The notes below the pieces were generated by a model. It was not told the DNA's origin, searched no databases, and saw only the letters and a program-made list of their open reading frames with translations. The position numbers and the translations under genes are program-made. DNA of 64,000 bases from Paenalcaligenes hominis_A (GTDB lineage Bacteria > Pseudomonadota > Gammaproteobacteria > Burkholderiales > Burkholderiaceae_B): the NCBI RefSeq assembly GCF_041359055.1, contig NZ_JBGJKZ010000005.1:62001-126000 (forward strand), given 5' to 3'. Shown here one piece after another: positions 50,556-59,611 of the stretch. How positions within the stretch are numbered: position 1 is the first letter of the stretch; every line of letters begins with the position of its first letter.

Positions 50556-51752
50556 ATGGATTCTCATACCCCTTTTACTTTTTCCAATCGCGCTAATCAG
50601 CTTACTAGTTCGGCTATCCGAGAAATCCTAAAGGTCACTACTCGACCAGAAATTATTTCTTTTGCGGGTGGTTTGCCCTCAGCCGATGGCTTCCCTGTGG
50701 CAGAGTTGCGTCAGGCGTTTGATGTGGTCTTGGAAAAACAAGGGAAAGTGGGCCTACAGTACGGCCCTACCGAGGGCTACGGACCCTTACGTGAATGGGT
50801 AGCCCGTCAAAAAAGCTCGGCCGATGTCACCATCAGTCCCAATGAAGTGCTTATCGTTTCAGGCTCTCAACAAGCCCTCGACATGCTAGGCAAACTTTTT
50901 ATTGATCCTGGCAGCAAGGTCTTAGTCGAGTCTCCTTCTTATTTGGGTGCATTGCAGTCGTTTTCCATGTACGAGCCCACCTACGTTCCCATTGATACTG
51001 ACGAGGGCGGCTTAATTCCTGCCGAGGTTTCCTCTGCTAAAGCCGAAGGCGCACGCTTTATTTATGCCTTACCCAACTTCCAAAACCCAACAGGGCGCAC
51101 ACTTAGCAATGAGCGTCGCCAAGATCTGGTCGAGCGTTGTGCCGCCGCCCATATTCCTGTGGTCGAAGACGATCCCTACGGCGAATTACGTTACGAAGGT
51201 AGCCCGCAACCCAGCTTATTGCACTTAGGCCGTAAAGCCGGTGCTACGGTTATCCATTTGGGTACTTTTTCTAAAGTATTGGCTCCCGGCCTACGCTTAG
51301 GTTATATCGTAGCACCGCCGGCCATTATCGATAAGCTCATCCAAATCAAACAAGCAACAGACTTACACTCATCTACCATTACCCAAATGGCTATTTACGA
51401 AGCCATTAAAGACAACTTCCTCGAAAAGCATCTGCCTATGGTGCGCGATCTCTACATGCGTCAGTGTCATTACATGCTTGATGCCATGCAAGAGTATTTC
51501 CCAGCCGAGGTCGAGTGGACACGACCCGAGGGCGGTATGTTCTTGTGGGTGACTTTGCCAAAACACATGGACGCCCAAGACCTACTCAGTAAAGCCATCG
51601 AGCGCAATGTTGCCTTTGTGCCTGGCGAGCCTTTTTACGCAACAAGCGATGCAAAAGCGAACACTTTCCGTCTTAGCTTTGTGACGGTCACCGAAGACCG
51701 CATTCGCGAAGGCATTGCTATCTTAGGCAAGCTCATTCGCGAACAAATGTAA
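50556..51752 (+). CDS. PLP-dependent aminotransferase (2-aminoadipate/LysN-like, class I/II)
   Basis: A 398-residue aminotransferase of the MocR-related/2-aminoadipate group. It begins with the typical ANQLTSSAIREILKVTTRPE and ISFAGGLPSADGFPV. The PLP lysine is K240 in LGTFSKVLAPGLRLGYI. ALPNFQNPTGRTLS and EDDPYGELRYEG are the cofactor-binding stretches. It lies alone between the Rieske oxygenase (130-base gap) and ubiA (terminator between). Likely substrates are 2-aminoadipate, branched-chain or aromatic amino acids; the sequence does not decide. Confidence 0.9.
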   Translation: MDSHTPFTFSNRANQLTSSAIREILKVTTRPEIISFAGGLPSADGFPVAELRQAFDVVLEKQGKVGLQYGPTEGYGPLREWVARQKSSADVTISPNEVLIVSGSQQALDMLGKLFIDPGSKVLVESPSYLGALQSFSMYEPTYVPIDTDEGGLIPAEVSSAKAEGARFIYALPNFQNPTGRTLSNERRQDLVERCAAAHIPVVEDDPYGELRYEGSPQPSLLHLGRKAGATVIHLGTFSKVLAPGLRLGYIVAPPAIIDKLIQIKQATDLHSSTITQMAIYEAIKDNFLEKHLPMVRDLYMRQCHYMLDAMQEYFPAEVEWTRPEGGMFLWVTLPKHMDAQDLLSKAIERNVAFVPGEPFYATSDAKANTFRLSFVTVTEDRIREGIAILGKLIREQM

Positions 51753-51776
51753 TGACGATGCGTTAACTCAACTTCT

Positions 51777-51807
51777 ACAGCCGTGCGTGTCACGGCTGTT
51801 TGTCTTT
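51777..51807 (+). terminator. Intrinsic terminator after the aminotransferase
   Basis: Stem ACAGCCGTG/CACGGCTGT (51777-51785 and 51791-51799) with a 5-base loop, followed by TTGTCTTT. It lies 16 bases ahead of the ubiA ATG at 51823, so ubiA needs its own promoter or read-through. Confidence 0.8.
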
Positions 51808-51822
51808 ACGTAATCCTTTCTT

Positions 51823-52749
51823 ATGCAACATACCTCATCCACCACACGGCCAGATTTGACTGATATGCGCCCCGACGATTGGGTCGCTCGGTATTTACCT
51901 GATTCGTGGGGGCCGTATGCCCGTTTGTGCCGTTTAGATCGTCCTGTGGGTACATGGCTGACCCTGCTGCCCTGTATTGCTGCGCTTATCCAAGCAGCAG
52001 GGGGGTGGCCTGATGTCTGGCGCTTGTTGATTTTTTCATTTGGTGCCTTGTTAATGCGAGGCGTCGGCTGCTGCTTTAACGATATTTTTGATCGTGATTT
52101 TGATCATCAGGTCGAGCGCACCCGTTTTAGACCCTTGACCAGCGGGCAACTTAGCTTACGTAATGCATTGATCTTCGTCTTTGTGCAGCTCATGATTGGC
52201 GCATTGCTATTACTGGCTATAAATGAATTCAGTCGTTGGTTAGCCTTGCTGTTGGTGCCGTTTATCGTGGTGTATCCCTTATGTAAACGCTTTACGCACT
52301 GGCCCCAAGCCGTACTAGGCATTGCGTTTAATTGGGGTATGTTAATGGCATGGTCAGACACACAAAATGCCTTGCCTTTGGCTGCTATTGCCATGTGGTT
52401 AGGGGCGGTCACGTGGCAGATTGCTTACGATGCCATTTACGGTTATATCGACATGGAAGACGACCTCAAACTCGGGTTAAAGTCTGCCGCCATCCGCTTT
52501 GGTGACCAAGGCAAGCAATGGCTAGGGGGCTTTTATGCTGTCACGATGGTGCTCTGGCTTTGGGCGGGATACGCCATGGGCATGAGCTGGGCCTACTTTG
52601 TGGTCATGGCGGCCATTGGCATGCATTTAGCATGGCAAATTAAGCAATTCGATCCTCAAAGGCGCGAACTGGGGTTGCCTTTATTCAGAGCCAACATGAC
52701 AGTAGGGGTTTTATTGGTTGTTGCCGCTTTAGGTGGCACATTACTGTAA
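51823..52749 (+). CDS. ubiA: 4-hydroxybenzoate polyprenyltransferase
   Basis: Attaches the polyprenyl tail to 4-hydroxybenzoate in ubiquinone synthesis at the inner membrane. It has 308 residues with about eight or nine helices. The two Asp-rich magnesium/diphosphate motifs are NDIFDRDFDHQVERTRFRPL in the loop after helix 2, and YDAIYGYIDMEDDLKLGLKS later. Polar N-terminal residues precede the usual start region YARLCRLDRPVGTWLTLLPC. It fits the betaproteobacterial pathway; no other ubi genes are in the window. Confidence 0.96.
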   Translation: MQHTSSTTRPDLTDMRPDDWVARYLPDSWGPYARLCRLDRPVGTWLTLLPCIAALIQAAGGWPDVWRLLIFSFGALLMRGVGCCFNDIFDRDFDHQVERTRFRPLTSGQLSLRNALIFVFVQLMIGALLLLAINEFSRWLALLLVPFIVVYPLCKRFTHWPQAVLGIAFNWGMLMAWSDTQNALPLAAIAMWLGAVTWQIAYDAIYGYIDMEDDLKLGLKSAAIRFGDQGKQWLGGFYAVTMVLWLWAGYAMGMSWAYFVVMAAIGMHLAWQIKQFDPQRRELGLPLFRANMTVGVLLVVAALGGTLL

Positions 52750-52878
52750 AACTTGGCTTTAAAAGTAGGCGCAAACGCATAGACGTGTAAAATAGCGCCA
52801 GTTTTACTGTTTTAGCTGTGACATAAGAGTTAGATTTTCCGCTTACACTCTAAGCGTCATAAAAAAAGAAGGTAGATT

Positions 52879-54156
52879 ATGCCAACCACAATGGAAATTC
52901 TTGCAACCGTTCTGTTTGCAATAGCTATTGTTCATACTTTTTCAGTGCCTGTGTTTGCCCGTTTAGCAAACAAAGGGGGGGCACATTCGGGTCTGTGGCA
53001 TTTATTGTCCGAAGTCGAAGCCGTTTTCGGGGTATGGGCATTTGTTCTAGTCGTCTTGGTGGCGGCCTTTATTGGTTTAAATCAAGCCGTTGAATACATG
53101 GACACACGCAATTTCACCGAGCCAGCCTTTGTGTTTGCAATTATGGTGGTAGCCGCTAGCCGTCCGATTTTGGAAATGGTGTCAAGCCTAGTCAAAGTCA
53201 TTGCGCGCATCATGCCATTGCGCAACGAATACGCCATGTTTTTTGTCACCATGTCCTTTGTGCCTTTGGCCGGCTCGCTCATTACCGAACCCGCCGCCAT
53301 GACCTTAGCGGCATTATTGCTTCGCGATCAATACTTTAAACGTAGTGGCCGAGCGGGCTTTAAATACCTTACGCTAGGTGTGCTGTTTGTTAATATTTCT
53401 ATTGGTGGTGTGTTAACTGCCTATGCAGCGCCTCCCGTCTTGATGGTGGCTCAAACCTTTGGTTGGGATACCCCCTTTATGGCGACCCACTTTGGGTGGC
53501 GTGCTGCTGTGGCGGTATTTATCAATGCTGGGTTATTAACCCTAATCTGTCGTTGTGCCTTAACCGAAGCCCCCGAGTCAGTGCCCGAGCAAACAGCCAG
53601 CGCTCGCCCTAACGTTCCTTTAGTGGTGATGGCGATCCATTTAGTCTTTTTGTTGTGTATTGTCTTGGCTTCGCACCATCCCATTATTTTCTTGGGCTTG
53701 CTCATGATGTTCATTGGGTACTCAACCGCCTATAGTCAGTATCAAAATCCATTAATGATCCGCGAAGGGCTGATGGTGGGTTTCTTCTTGGCTGGCTTAG
53801 TGGTGCTTGGTGGCTTACAAAAATGGTGGCTTCAAGACCTACTCGGTGGCCTGTCTCCCTACGCCTTGTTTGCGGGCTCGACCGCCTTAACAGCGATTAC
53901 AGATAATGCCGCTCTAACGTACCTGGGTTCATTAGTCGAAGGAACGAGCGATCTATGGCGCTATATGTTGGTGGCTGGTGCCGTCACAGGGGGTGGGTTA
54001 ACGGTTATTGCGAATGCGCCTAACCCGGCTGGCTTTTCCATCTTAAAAAGCACATTCCCCGATGGGGCCATTTCGCCTTTACGCTTGCTTTTAGCCGCTG
54101 CTGTCCCCACATTGATTGCAGCCGTTATGTTCTTATTACCCACCTCTTTTGTTTAA
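52879..54156 (+). CDS. Putative Na+/H+ antiporter (PF07399-type)
   Basis: A 425-residue integral membrane protein with about 11-12 hydrophobic segments. I assign it to the putative Na+/H+ antiporter family from the overall pattern and the conserved SFVPLAGSLITEPAAMTLAA and NISIGGVLTAYAAPPVLMVA, with a C-terminal STALTAITDNAALTYLGSLV. The ITEPAAMT and TDNAALT elements resemble the paired half-sites of ion-transporter superfamily antiporters. A single gene, not linked to neighbours by spacing. Transport activity is predicted only. Confidence 0.8.
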   Translation: MPTTMEILATVLFAIAIVHTFSVPVFARLANKGGAHSGLWHLLSEVEAVFGVWAFVLVVLVAAFIGLNQAVEYMDTRNFTEPAFVFAIMVVAASRPILEMVSSLVKVIARIMPLRNEYAMFFVTMSFVPLAGSLITEPAAMTLAALLLRDQYFKRSGRAGFKYLTLGVLFVNISIGGVLTAYAAPPVLMVAQTFGWDTPFMATHFGWRAAVAVFINAGLLTLICRCALTEAPESVPEQTASARPNVPLVVMAIHLVFLLCIVLASHHPIIFLGLLMMFIGYSTAYSQYQNPLMIREGLMVGFFLAGLVVLGGLQKWWLQDLLGGLSPYALFAGSTALTAITDNAALTYLGSLVEGTSDLWRYMLVAGAVTGGGLTVIANAPNPAGFSILKSTFPDGAISPLRLLLAAAVPTLIAAVMFLLPTSFV

Positions 54157-54265
54157 AAGACAGGGTTTGCGCGCCGTAACGCTATACGTAACGGGCGCAA
54201 ACACGTTAAAATTAAAGAATGTGAGTTTGTTATATTAATTATTGATTTATAGGATTGATTAGGTC

Positions 54266-54490
54266 GTGCCTATTTATGCTTATAAATGCAGTGACTGTGG
54301 TCACGAGCAGGATGTTCTACAAAAGATGTCTGATCCTGTATTAACACAGTGTCCAACGTGTCATCAGCCTACTTACGAAAAACAAATCACTGCTGCCGGT
54401 TTTCAGCTCAAGGGCGACGGTTGGTATGTGACCGATTTTCGCGATGGCCCCAAATCGTCAGGGGGTGCTGCATCGGGTTCTGCAGACTAA
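54266..54490 (+). CDS. FmdB-family zinc ribbon protein
   Basis: A 74-residue protein starting at GTG. MPIYAYKCSDCGHEQDVLQ and the second CPTC pair give a four-cysteine zinc ribbon (CxxC at about 8-11 and 29-32). GFQLKGDGWYVTDFR is the usual conserved continuation, and the tail is Ser/Gly/Ala-rich. FmdB-type genes commonly precede aspS in betaproteobacteria, as here. It was first noted as a regulator of amidase genes, but its general function is unknown. Confidence 0.92.
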   Translation: MPIYAYKCSDCGHEQDVLQKMSDPVLTQCPTCHQPTYEKQITAAGFQLKGDGWYVTDFRDGPKSSGGAASGSAD

Positions 54491-54495
54491 TATCC

Positions 54496-54516
54496 AAGGG
54501 CGCTTAGCGCCCTTTT
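54496..54516 (+). terminator. Short hairpin between fmdB-like gene and aspS
   Basis: AAGGGCGC (54496-54503) and GCGCCCTT (54507-54514) form an 8-bp GC-rich stem with a 3-base loop, followed by only a few T. It may terminate or attenuate read-through into aspS. Confidence 0.6.
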
Positions 54517-54555
54517 CATCCTATATATTTTTAACGTTTACTGGAGTCATCCTAG

Positions 54556-56355
54556 ATGCGTACCTGCTACACCGGCGATTTAAACACCCAATACTTGGGT
54601 CAAACCGTCACATTATTTGGTTGGGTGCACCGCCGACGCGATCATGGTGGTGTGATTTTTATTGACTTAAGAGACCGTGCAGGGCTCGCACAAGTGGTGG
54701 TCAATCCGGAAAATGCCGACATGTTTGCAGCCGCTGAGCGCATTCGCAACGAATTCTGTTTGCGTATCACAGGCGAAGTACGCGAGCGTCCCGAAGGCAC
54801 AGTGAACCCCGATTTGCCCTCAGGTCAGGTCGAAGTCGTTTGTACTGAAATCGAAATTCTTAATCCGTCAGTCACACCCGCGTTCCAGCTTGACGACGAT
54901 AATTTGTCCGAAACCACACGTCTTACGCACCGTGTCTTAGACTTACGCCGCCCACAAATGCAAAAAAACCTGATGCTGCGTCATCAAGTGACTCGTGCTG
55001 TGCGTGGCTACCTCGATGACCTCGGTTTTATCGACGTAGAAACGCCTATGCTCACCAAAAGCACGCCCGAGGGTGCACGCGACTACCTCGTGCCATCCCG
55101 GGTGAATGCTGGCGAGTTCTTTGCTTTACCCCAATCCCCCCAGCTTTTTAAACAAATGCTGATGGTGTCTGGGTTTGATCGTTACTACCAAATCACAAAA
55201 TGCTTTCGCGACGAAGACCTACGTGCTGACCGTCAGCCCGAGTTCACTCAAATCGATTGCGAGGTTTCCTTCCTAAATGAAGTTGAAATCCGTGCCATTT
55301 TCGAAGACATGGTTCGGCATGTGTTCAAAAATGTGCTTCAGGTAGAGCTTCCCAATCCATTTCCTACCATGACGTGGCAGGAAGCCATGCACCGTTTTGG
55401 CTCTGACAAGCCCGATTTACGCGTAAACCTAGAATTTACTGACGTGGCTGATTTAATGGCCGACGTGGATTTCAAAGTGTTTTCTGCACCGGCTAACGAT
55501 CCTAATAGCCGCGTGGTTGCATTACGCGTACCTGGCGGTGGCGAGCTAACACGTAGCGAAATTGATGCCTACACGAAATTTGTAGGCATTTATGGCGCTA
55601 AAGGCTTAGCCTACATCAAAGTCAACGACCATACCGATATCCCTGGTGGCTTACAGTCGCCCATTGTGAAAAACATTCACGAAGCCGCCCTAAAGCAGCT
55701 TATCGAGCGTACTGGTGCTCAAGACGGCGATTTAATTTTCTTTGGCGCCGACAAGAAAAACGTAGTGAATGATGCCATTGGCGCATTACGCATTAAAATT
55801 GGTCACAGCGAACTCGGCCGTAAAAATGGCTTGTTCGAAGCCGGTTGGAAGCCCCTTTGGGTGGTTGACTTCCCCATGTTCGAATACGATGCCGAAGACA
55901 AACGTTACGTGGCAGCCCACCACCCATTTACCAGCCCCAAAGACGGGCATGAAGACCTACTTGAAACCGAACCACAGCGTGTTTTGGCCAAAGCCTATGA
56001 TATGGTGTTAAATGGTTGGGAAATGGGGGGCGGTTCTGTACGTATTCACCGCGCCGATGTACAAAGCAAGGTATTTGCTGCGCTAGGTATTGATGCCGAC
56101 GAGGCACGTGAAAAGTTTGGCTTCCTGCTTGACGCGTTGCAATACGGTGCGCCACCTCATGGTGGTGTTGCGTTTGGTTTAGACCGCATGGTTACCATGA
56201 TGGCAGGGGCCGATTCCATTCGTGATGTCATTGCATTCCCTAAAACGCAGCGTGCCCAGTGCTTACTCACTCAAGCTCCATCCGCCGTAGATGAAAAACA
56301 GCTCAAAGAGTTGCATATTCGTTTACGTCCTACGGAGCCTAAACCTACCGTCTAA
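54556..56355 (+). CDS. aspS: Aspartyl-tRNA synthetase (bacterial type)
   Basis: Charges tRNA-Asp (and possibly tRNA-Asn). It has 599 residues, the full bacterial length. An N-terminal OB anticodon-binding domain (MRTCYTGDLNTQYLGQTVTL, FGWVHRRRDHGGVIFIDLRD) is followed by the class II core with motif 2 YYQITKCFRDEDLRADRQPE and the GAD insertion (about 290-420). Motif 3 is GVAFGLDRMVTMM. The next gene starts 10 bases downstream. Confidence 0.98.
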   Translation: MRTCYTGDLNTQYLGQTVTLFGWVHRRRDHGGVIFIDLRDRAGLAQVVVNPENADMFAAAERIRNEFCLRITGEVRERPEGTVNPDLPSGQVEVVCTEIEILNPSVTPAFQLDDDNLSETTRLTHRVLDLRRPQMQKNLMLRHQVTRAVRGYLDDLGFIDVETPMLTKSTPEGARDYLVPSRVNAGEFFALPQSPQLFKQMLMVSGFDRYYQITKCFRDEDLRADRQPEFTQIDCEVSFLNEVEIRAIFEDMVRHVFKNVLQVELPNPFPTMTWQEAMHRFGSDKPDLRVNLEFTDVADLMADVDFKVFSAPANDPNSRVVALRVPGGGELTRSEIDAYTKFVGIYGAKGLAYIKVNDHTDIPGGLQSPIVKNIHEAALKQLIERTGAQDGDLIFFGADKKNVVNDAIGALRIKIGHSELGRKNGLFEAGWKPLWVVDFPMFEYDAEDKRYVAAHHPFTSPKDGHEDLLETEPQRVLAKAYDMVLNGWEMGGGSVRIHRADVQSKVFAALGIDADEAREKFGFLLDALQYGAPPHGGVAFGLDRMVTMMAGADSIRDVIAFPKTQRAQCLLTQAPSAVDEKQLKELHIRLRPTEPKPTV

Positions 56356-56364
56356 GGAGAGCGC

Positions 56365-57216
56365 GTGTCCATTGTTCGAGTAATCAGTTACAACATTCAC
56401 AAGGGAAGGTCTGCCACAGGCAATCGCGAATCCCTTGCCGATCTAAAGCTCAGTTTATATAAACTAGCGCCCGATCTCTTGTTTCTCCAAGAGGTGCAGG
56501 GGCGTAACGAACTACGAGGAACACTGGACGCGCAGCACGAGTCCTTAGCTGCGGCCCTCAGCATGCAGCCTGTCTATGGCTGCAATGCGATCCGCGAACA
56601 CACCGATCATGGCAATGCTTTACTTTCGTGTTACCCCGTTCTGAAATATGAAAATCAGGACGTGTCAGACCATCGCCTCGAGCAGCGCGGTCTATTGCAT
56701 GTGGTTGTTGAGATTAATAATCAGTCAGTGCATTGTATTGTGGTGCATTTGGGGTTGTTTGGCTCGGGTAGAGCGCGTCAAACTCAAGCCCTGCTAGAGC
56801 GCATTAAAGAAATGGTGCCTAGTGATGCACCTCTGATTATTGCTGGCGATTTTAACGACTGGTCTAACAAACTAGCTCCTTTGTTTGTCGAGCAGCTTAA
56901 TCTTTACGAAGTCTTTGCTTTTTCCCCCGATGGCGATCAGCGCAAACGTTTTAGACTGAAAAAACCACTCAATTGGATGCGTCAGGGCTTTGATGCGCAG
57001 CAGTCTCGCATGCCCATCATTCCTGAAATCAGCGCAACTGGCGGAGCACGTATGGTGCCACCACCACGTACTTTTCCTGCTGTTTTCCCTTGGTTACGCC
57101 TTGACCGTATTTACCAACGTGGTTTTGCTGTGCGCAGCGCACGGGTACTTAGCGGTGCGCCTTGGACTCAAATTTCAGACCACGCCCCCATCGTGGCCGA
57201 ACTAGAGCTACCTTAA
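56365..57216 (+). CDS. Endonuclease/exonuclease/phosphatase family protein
   Basis: A 283-residue EEP-fold protein starting at GTG, with AAGGAG just ahead and 9 bases after the aspS stop. Catalytic elements are SYNIHKG (Asn), FLQEVQGR (Glu), VHLGLFGSGRARQ (His), AGDFNDW (Asp/Asn), LDRIY and the final SDHAPIVAEL (Asp-His). Members act on DNA, phospholipids or inositol phosphates. In relatives this YbhP-like gene is often beside a cardiolipin synthase gene, which is absent here. Confidence 0.9.
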   Translation: MSIVRVISYNIHKGRSATGNRESLADLKLSLYKLAPDLLFLQEVQGRNELRGTLDAQHESLAAALSMQPVYGCNAIREHTDHGNALLSCYPVLKYENQDVSDHRLEQRGLLHVVVEINNQSVHCIVVHLGLFGSGRARQTQALLERIKEMVPSDAPLIIAGDFNDWSNKLAPLFVEQLNLYEVFAFSPDGDQRKRFRLKKPLNWMRQGFDAQQSRMPIIPEISATGGARMVPPPRTFPAVFPWLRLDRIYQRGFAVRSARVLSGAPWTQISDHAPIVAELELP

Positions 57217-57271
57217 AATTTCTAGCCTCTGCTCGTCGAATGCGGTTCCAAAAACGTGTAATTGTACTGAT

Positions 57272-57919
57272 ATGAAAAAAACAAACTATTCAGAGCAGAC
57301 GCCTAAAACAAAGCAAAGTCGGATTACTAGAAAAGCAATTCTAGAGGCAGCAGAGTTCGTCTTTGCCCGAAATGGCTATGCAGGAGCTACGGTTAAACAC
57401 ATCTCGCAACAGGCAGAATGTTACGAGAGTCTAATTTATTATCACTTTGGAAATAAAGACAAATTGTTTACCGCCGTGCTGACCAACACCTATCAAAAGT
57501 TGATCAAAGCAGAACAGGCACTCGAGCTTAATACCGATAACCCCGAGCAGGCGTTGGGGGATATTGCGCTATTTATGTGGAATTATTACCAAAAAAACCC
57601 CGAGCTGATTATTTTGTTAAATACAGAAAATTTACTCAAGGGCAAACACTTATCTAGCATTAGCTCTATGAGCGAGTTTCTTTCCCCGGCTCTAGAGGTA
57701 TTAGAGCGTGTGGTTCAGAAAGGAACTGAACAAGGCATATTTAGACCAGACATTAATATTGTGGATCTGTACATTACGATTATGGGGTTGGGGTATTTTT
57801 ACTTATCCAATCGGTATAGTCTGAGTGTTTTTTTAGATCGCAACTTAATGAACAAGGCTGAATTAGAGCGGTGGGGCCATGTTATTGTGCAGACCGTACT
57901 GGCCTCTGTTCGAGCTTAG
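57272..57919 (+). CDS. TetR-family transcriptional regulator
   Basis: A 215-residue regulator. The helix-turn-helix domain (about 17-65) reads RKAILEAAEFVFARNGYAGA, then TVKHISQQAECYESLIYYHF and GNKDKLF. The C-terminal ligand domain resembles the TetR_C subgroup of RutR-like repressors. It is convergent with the MFS gene. Two matching palindromes in the next divergent promoter region (59414-59431 and 59579-59596) are the best candidates for its operators, making it the probable substrate-sensing repressor of the MFS/Rieske catabolic cluster. Confidence 0.9.
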   Translation: MKKTNYSEQTPKTKQSRITRKAILEAAEFVFARNGYAGATVKHISQQAECYESLIYYHFGNKDKLFTAVLTNTYQKLIKAEQALELNTDNPEQALGDIALFMWNYYQKNPELIILLNTENLLKGKHLSSISSMSEFLSPALEVLERVVQKGTEQGIFRPDINIVDLYITIMGLGYFYLSNRYSLSVFLDRNLMNKAELERWGHVIVQTVLASVRA

Positions 57920-57942
57920 CTGCTAGTTCATCTTTAAAAAAC

Positions 57943-57977
57943 AAAAAGCTATCTGTTTTAAAAACAGATAGCTTTTT
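57943..57977. terminator. Bidirectional terminator between TetR and MFS genes
   Basis: AAAAAGCTATCTGTTTT (57943-57959) is exactly complementary to 57961-57977. The central T and A bases give a short loop, and the A5/T5 feet supply T tracts in both directions. It serves the two convergent genes. Confidence 0.88.
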
Positions 57978-57984
57978 AGTAGGG

Positions 57985-59298
57985 TTAACGGTTAACCACC
58001 TGTCTAGGAAAGGCCAGAACCATCAGACCAGCTAGTAGTACGCAAATGGAAACAATCCATAAACCCAGATTAGAGGATTGAGTAACGTCTTTGAGCAAAC
58101 CAATCAAAGAGGTAGCGGCAATACCGCCCAGCGTGGACATAGAGGCAATAATAGCAATACCCGCTGCCGCGGCACGACCGGATAAAAAGGTAGCAGGTAA
58201 ACACCAGAACACCGGGAAAGCCGCCATTAACCCTACATTGGCTAGGGAAAACAGAGTCACTGTAAGCGTTGGGTTACTGCTGAAAAAAGGGCTTAGACCA
58301 ATACTGATTGCCGCTAAAAAAACAGGCAAAGCCACGTGCCAACGTCGCTCTCGATTTTTATCTGAACTCATGCCATTAAAAATCAAAGCGCCTACCGCTA
58401 AAACACTGGAGACACCGGTCAGTAAGCCAATGGTGAACGTATCGGTGACGCCTGAGTCGCGAATCAGGGTGGGAAGCCAAAAGTTCAGGCAGTAGACGGC
58501 AAACATTAAAAAAACATCGATAATACCAAGCGCCCAAACCCCTAAGCTTTTAAAGGCTTCTTTTACAGAGGTACGCGCGGAGCTGAGGGCGTCTTCTTTA
58601 AGGGTGTCTAATAACTGTTGTTTTTCCTCTGAGTTTAACCACTGAGCCTGTTCGACTTTACTGGGTAACATTTTTAAAACAAGAAGACCGAGTATCACCG
58701 ATGGAATGGCTTCGAGCAGAAATAACCATTGCCAGCCGGGCATGCTGCGGTAGCCGTCGAAATAATCCATGATCCAGCCGGAAAGAGGGCCGCCAATTAG
58801 GCTTGATAAAGGGATACCAAGCAAAAAATAAGCCATAATTTTGCCGCGTCTATAGCTGGGATACCAGAGTGTGATATACAGCATAACGCCTGGATAAAAA
58901 CCAGCTTCAGCAATACCGAGTAAAAAACGTAGGATGTAAAACTGGGTTGGTGTGGTTACAAACATCATACAGGCTGAGATCAAACCCCAGGTAATCATGA
59001 TGCGAGCAATCCAAACGCGGGCACCCATACGCTGCAAGATCAGGTTGCTAGGAACCTCGAAGAGCATATAGCCAATAAAAAATAAACCAGCGCCTAAACC
59101 ATATACGGTTTCGCTAAAGCCTAAATCGCTTTGCATTTGTAGCTTAGCAAAACCGATATTGATCTTGTCCAGGTAGGCGGCAATATAACAGATGCAAAGT
59201 AGCGGGATAATCCGCCAAGTAATTTTCTTAAATAGGGATTCTTGGGATGTATCTGTGATCAGTGCCTGGGGCAAGGCGACTGATGAAAGCTGCGACAT
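57985..59298 (-). CDS. MFS transporter (anion:cation symporter family)
   Basis: A 437-residue, 12-helix permease from the ATG at 59298, which is preceded by AAAGGAG; a longer frame to 59358 lacks support. Features of the ACS/phthalate-hexuronate branch are ITWRIIPLLCICYIAAYLDK, then INIGFAKLQMQSDLGFSETV, YGLGAGLFFIGYMLFEVPSN and the motif WYPSYRRGKIMAYFL. Such carriers import organic anions, including aromatic acids. It is divergent from the Rieske oxygenase and shares its control region, so it probably imports the substrate of that pathway. Confidence 0.92.
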   Translation of the reverse strand: MSQLSSVALPQALITDTSQESLFKKITWRIIPLLCICYIAAYLDKINIGFAKLQMQSDLGFSETVYGLGAGLFFIGYMLFEVPSNLILQRMGARVWIARIMITWGLISACMMFVTTPTQFYILRFLLGIAEAGFYPGVMLYITLWYPSYRRGKIMAYFLLGIPLSSLIGGPLSGWIMDYFDGYRSMPGWQWLFLLEAIPSVILGLLVLKMLPSKVEQAQWLNSEEKQQLLDTLKEDALSSARTSVKEAFKSLGVWALGIIDVFLMFAVYCLNFWLPTLIRDSGVTDTFTIGLLTGVSSVLAVGALIFNGMSSDKNRERRWHVALPVFLAAISIGLSPFFSSNPTLTVTLFSLANVGLMAAFPVFWCLPATFLSGRAAAAGIAIIASMSTLGGIAATSLIGLLKDVTQSSNLGLWIVSICVLLAGLMVLAFPRQVVNR

Positions 59299-59413
59299 AG
59301 GGAGCTCCTTTGGTTTGAAATGTGTAGTTGTGTACAACGTTTTATCTTTTTCCATCACATATCACTGCTGAAGAGCTTGACGCTTTGCGCTCTTCTTTTT
59401 GGAGACTAATTTA

Positions 59414-59431
59414 ATTGAGTGTTCACTAAAA
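59414..59431. promoter_or_regulatory. Predicted TetR operator 1 (MFS side)
   Basis: ATTGAGTGTTCACTAAAA is an imperfect palindrome centred on TT. Compared with the reverse complement of the site at 59579, it matches 15 of 18 positions (shared core TTGAG-Y-GTTCACT). It lies about 115 bases upstream of the MFS start, in the 313-base divergent region. Apart from these two sites the region is AT-rich with no further gene. Confidence 0.6.
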
Positions 59432-59578
59432 TTAGTGGTTTTACTTAGACTTCAATAAATGAAGCTTAAAATAAAAGAATAAAAGAAAAATTATGATTTT
59501 TATCAATGGCTTATGTTGGTCTTATCTTGTTTAGTAGGTGTTAATACTATTTGCTATCAAAGATTTGCTCCCCTACTA

Positions 59579-59596
59579 TTTGAGTGAACGCTCAAA
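59579..59596. promoter_or_regulatory. Predicted TetR operator 2 (oxygenase side)
   Basis: TTTGAGTGAACGCTCAAA is a palindrome with six perfect outer pairs (TTTGAG/CTCAAA). It lies just upstream of the oxygenase ribosome binding site (AGGAGA, 59601-59606), where a bound repressor would block transcription. It pairs with the similar site at 59414. Confidence 0.65.
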
Positions 59597-59611
59597 AACT
59601 AGGAGACAGAA

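Noticed and set aside
54165..54202. Inverted repeat GTTTGCGC...GCGCAAAC after the Na+/H+ antiporter-like gene, with internal direct repeat CGTAACG
   Set aside because: Only 8 pairs with a 22-base interior that does not pair, and no T tract; too weak to call a terminator.
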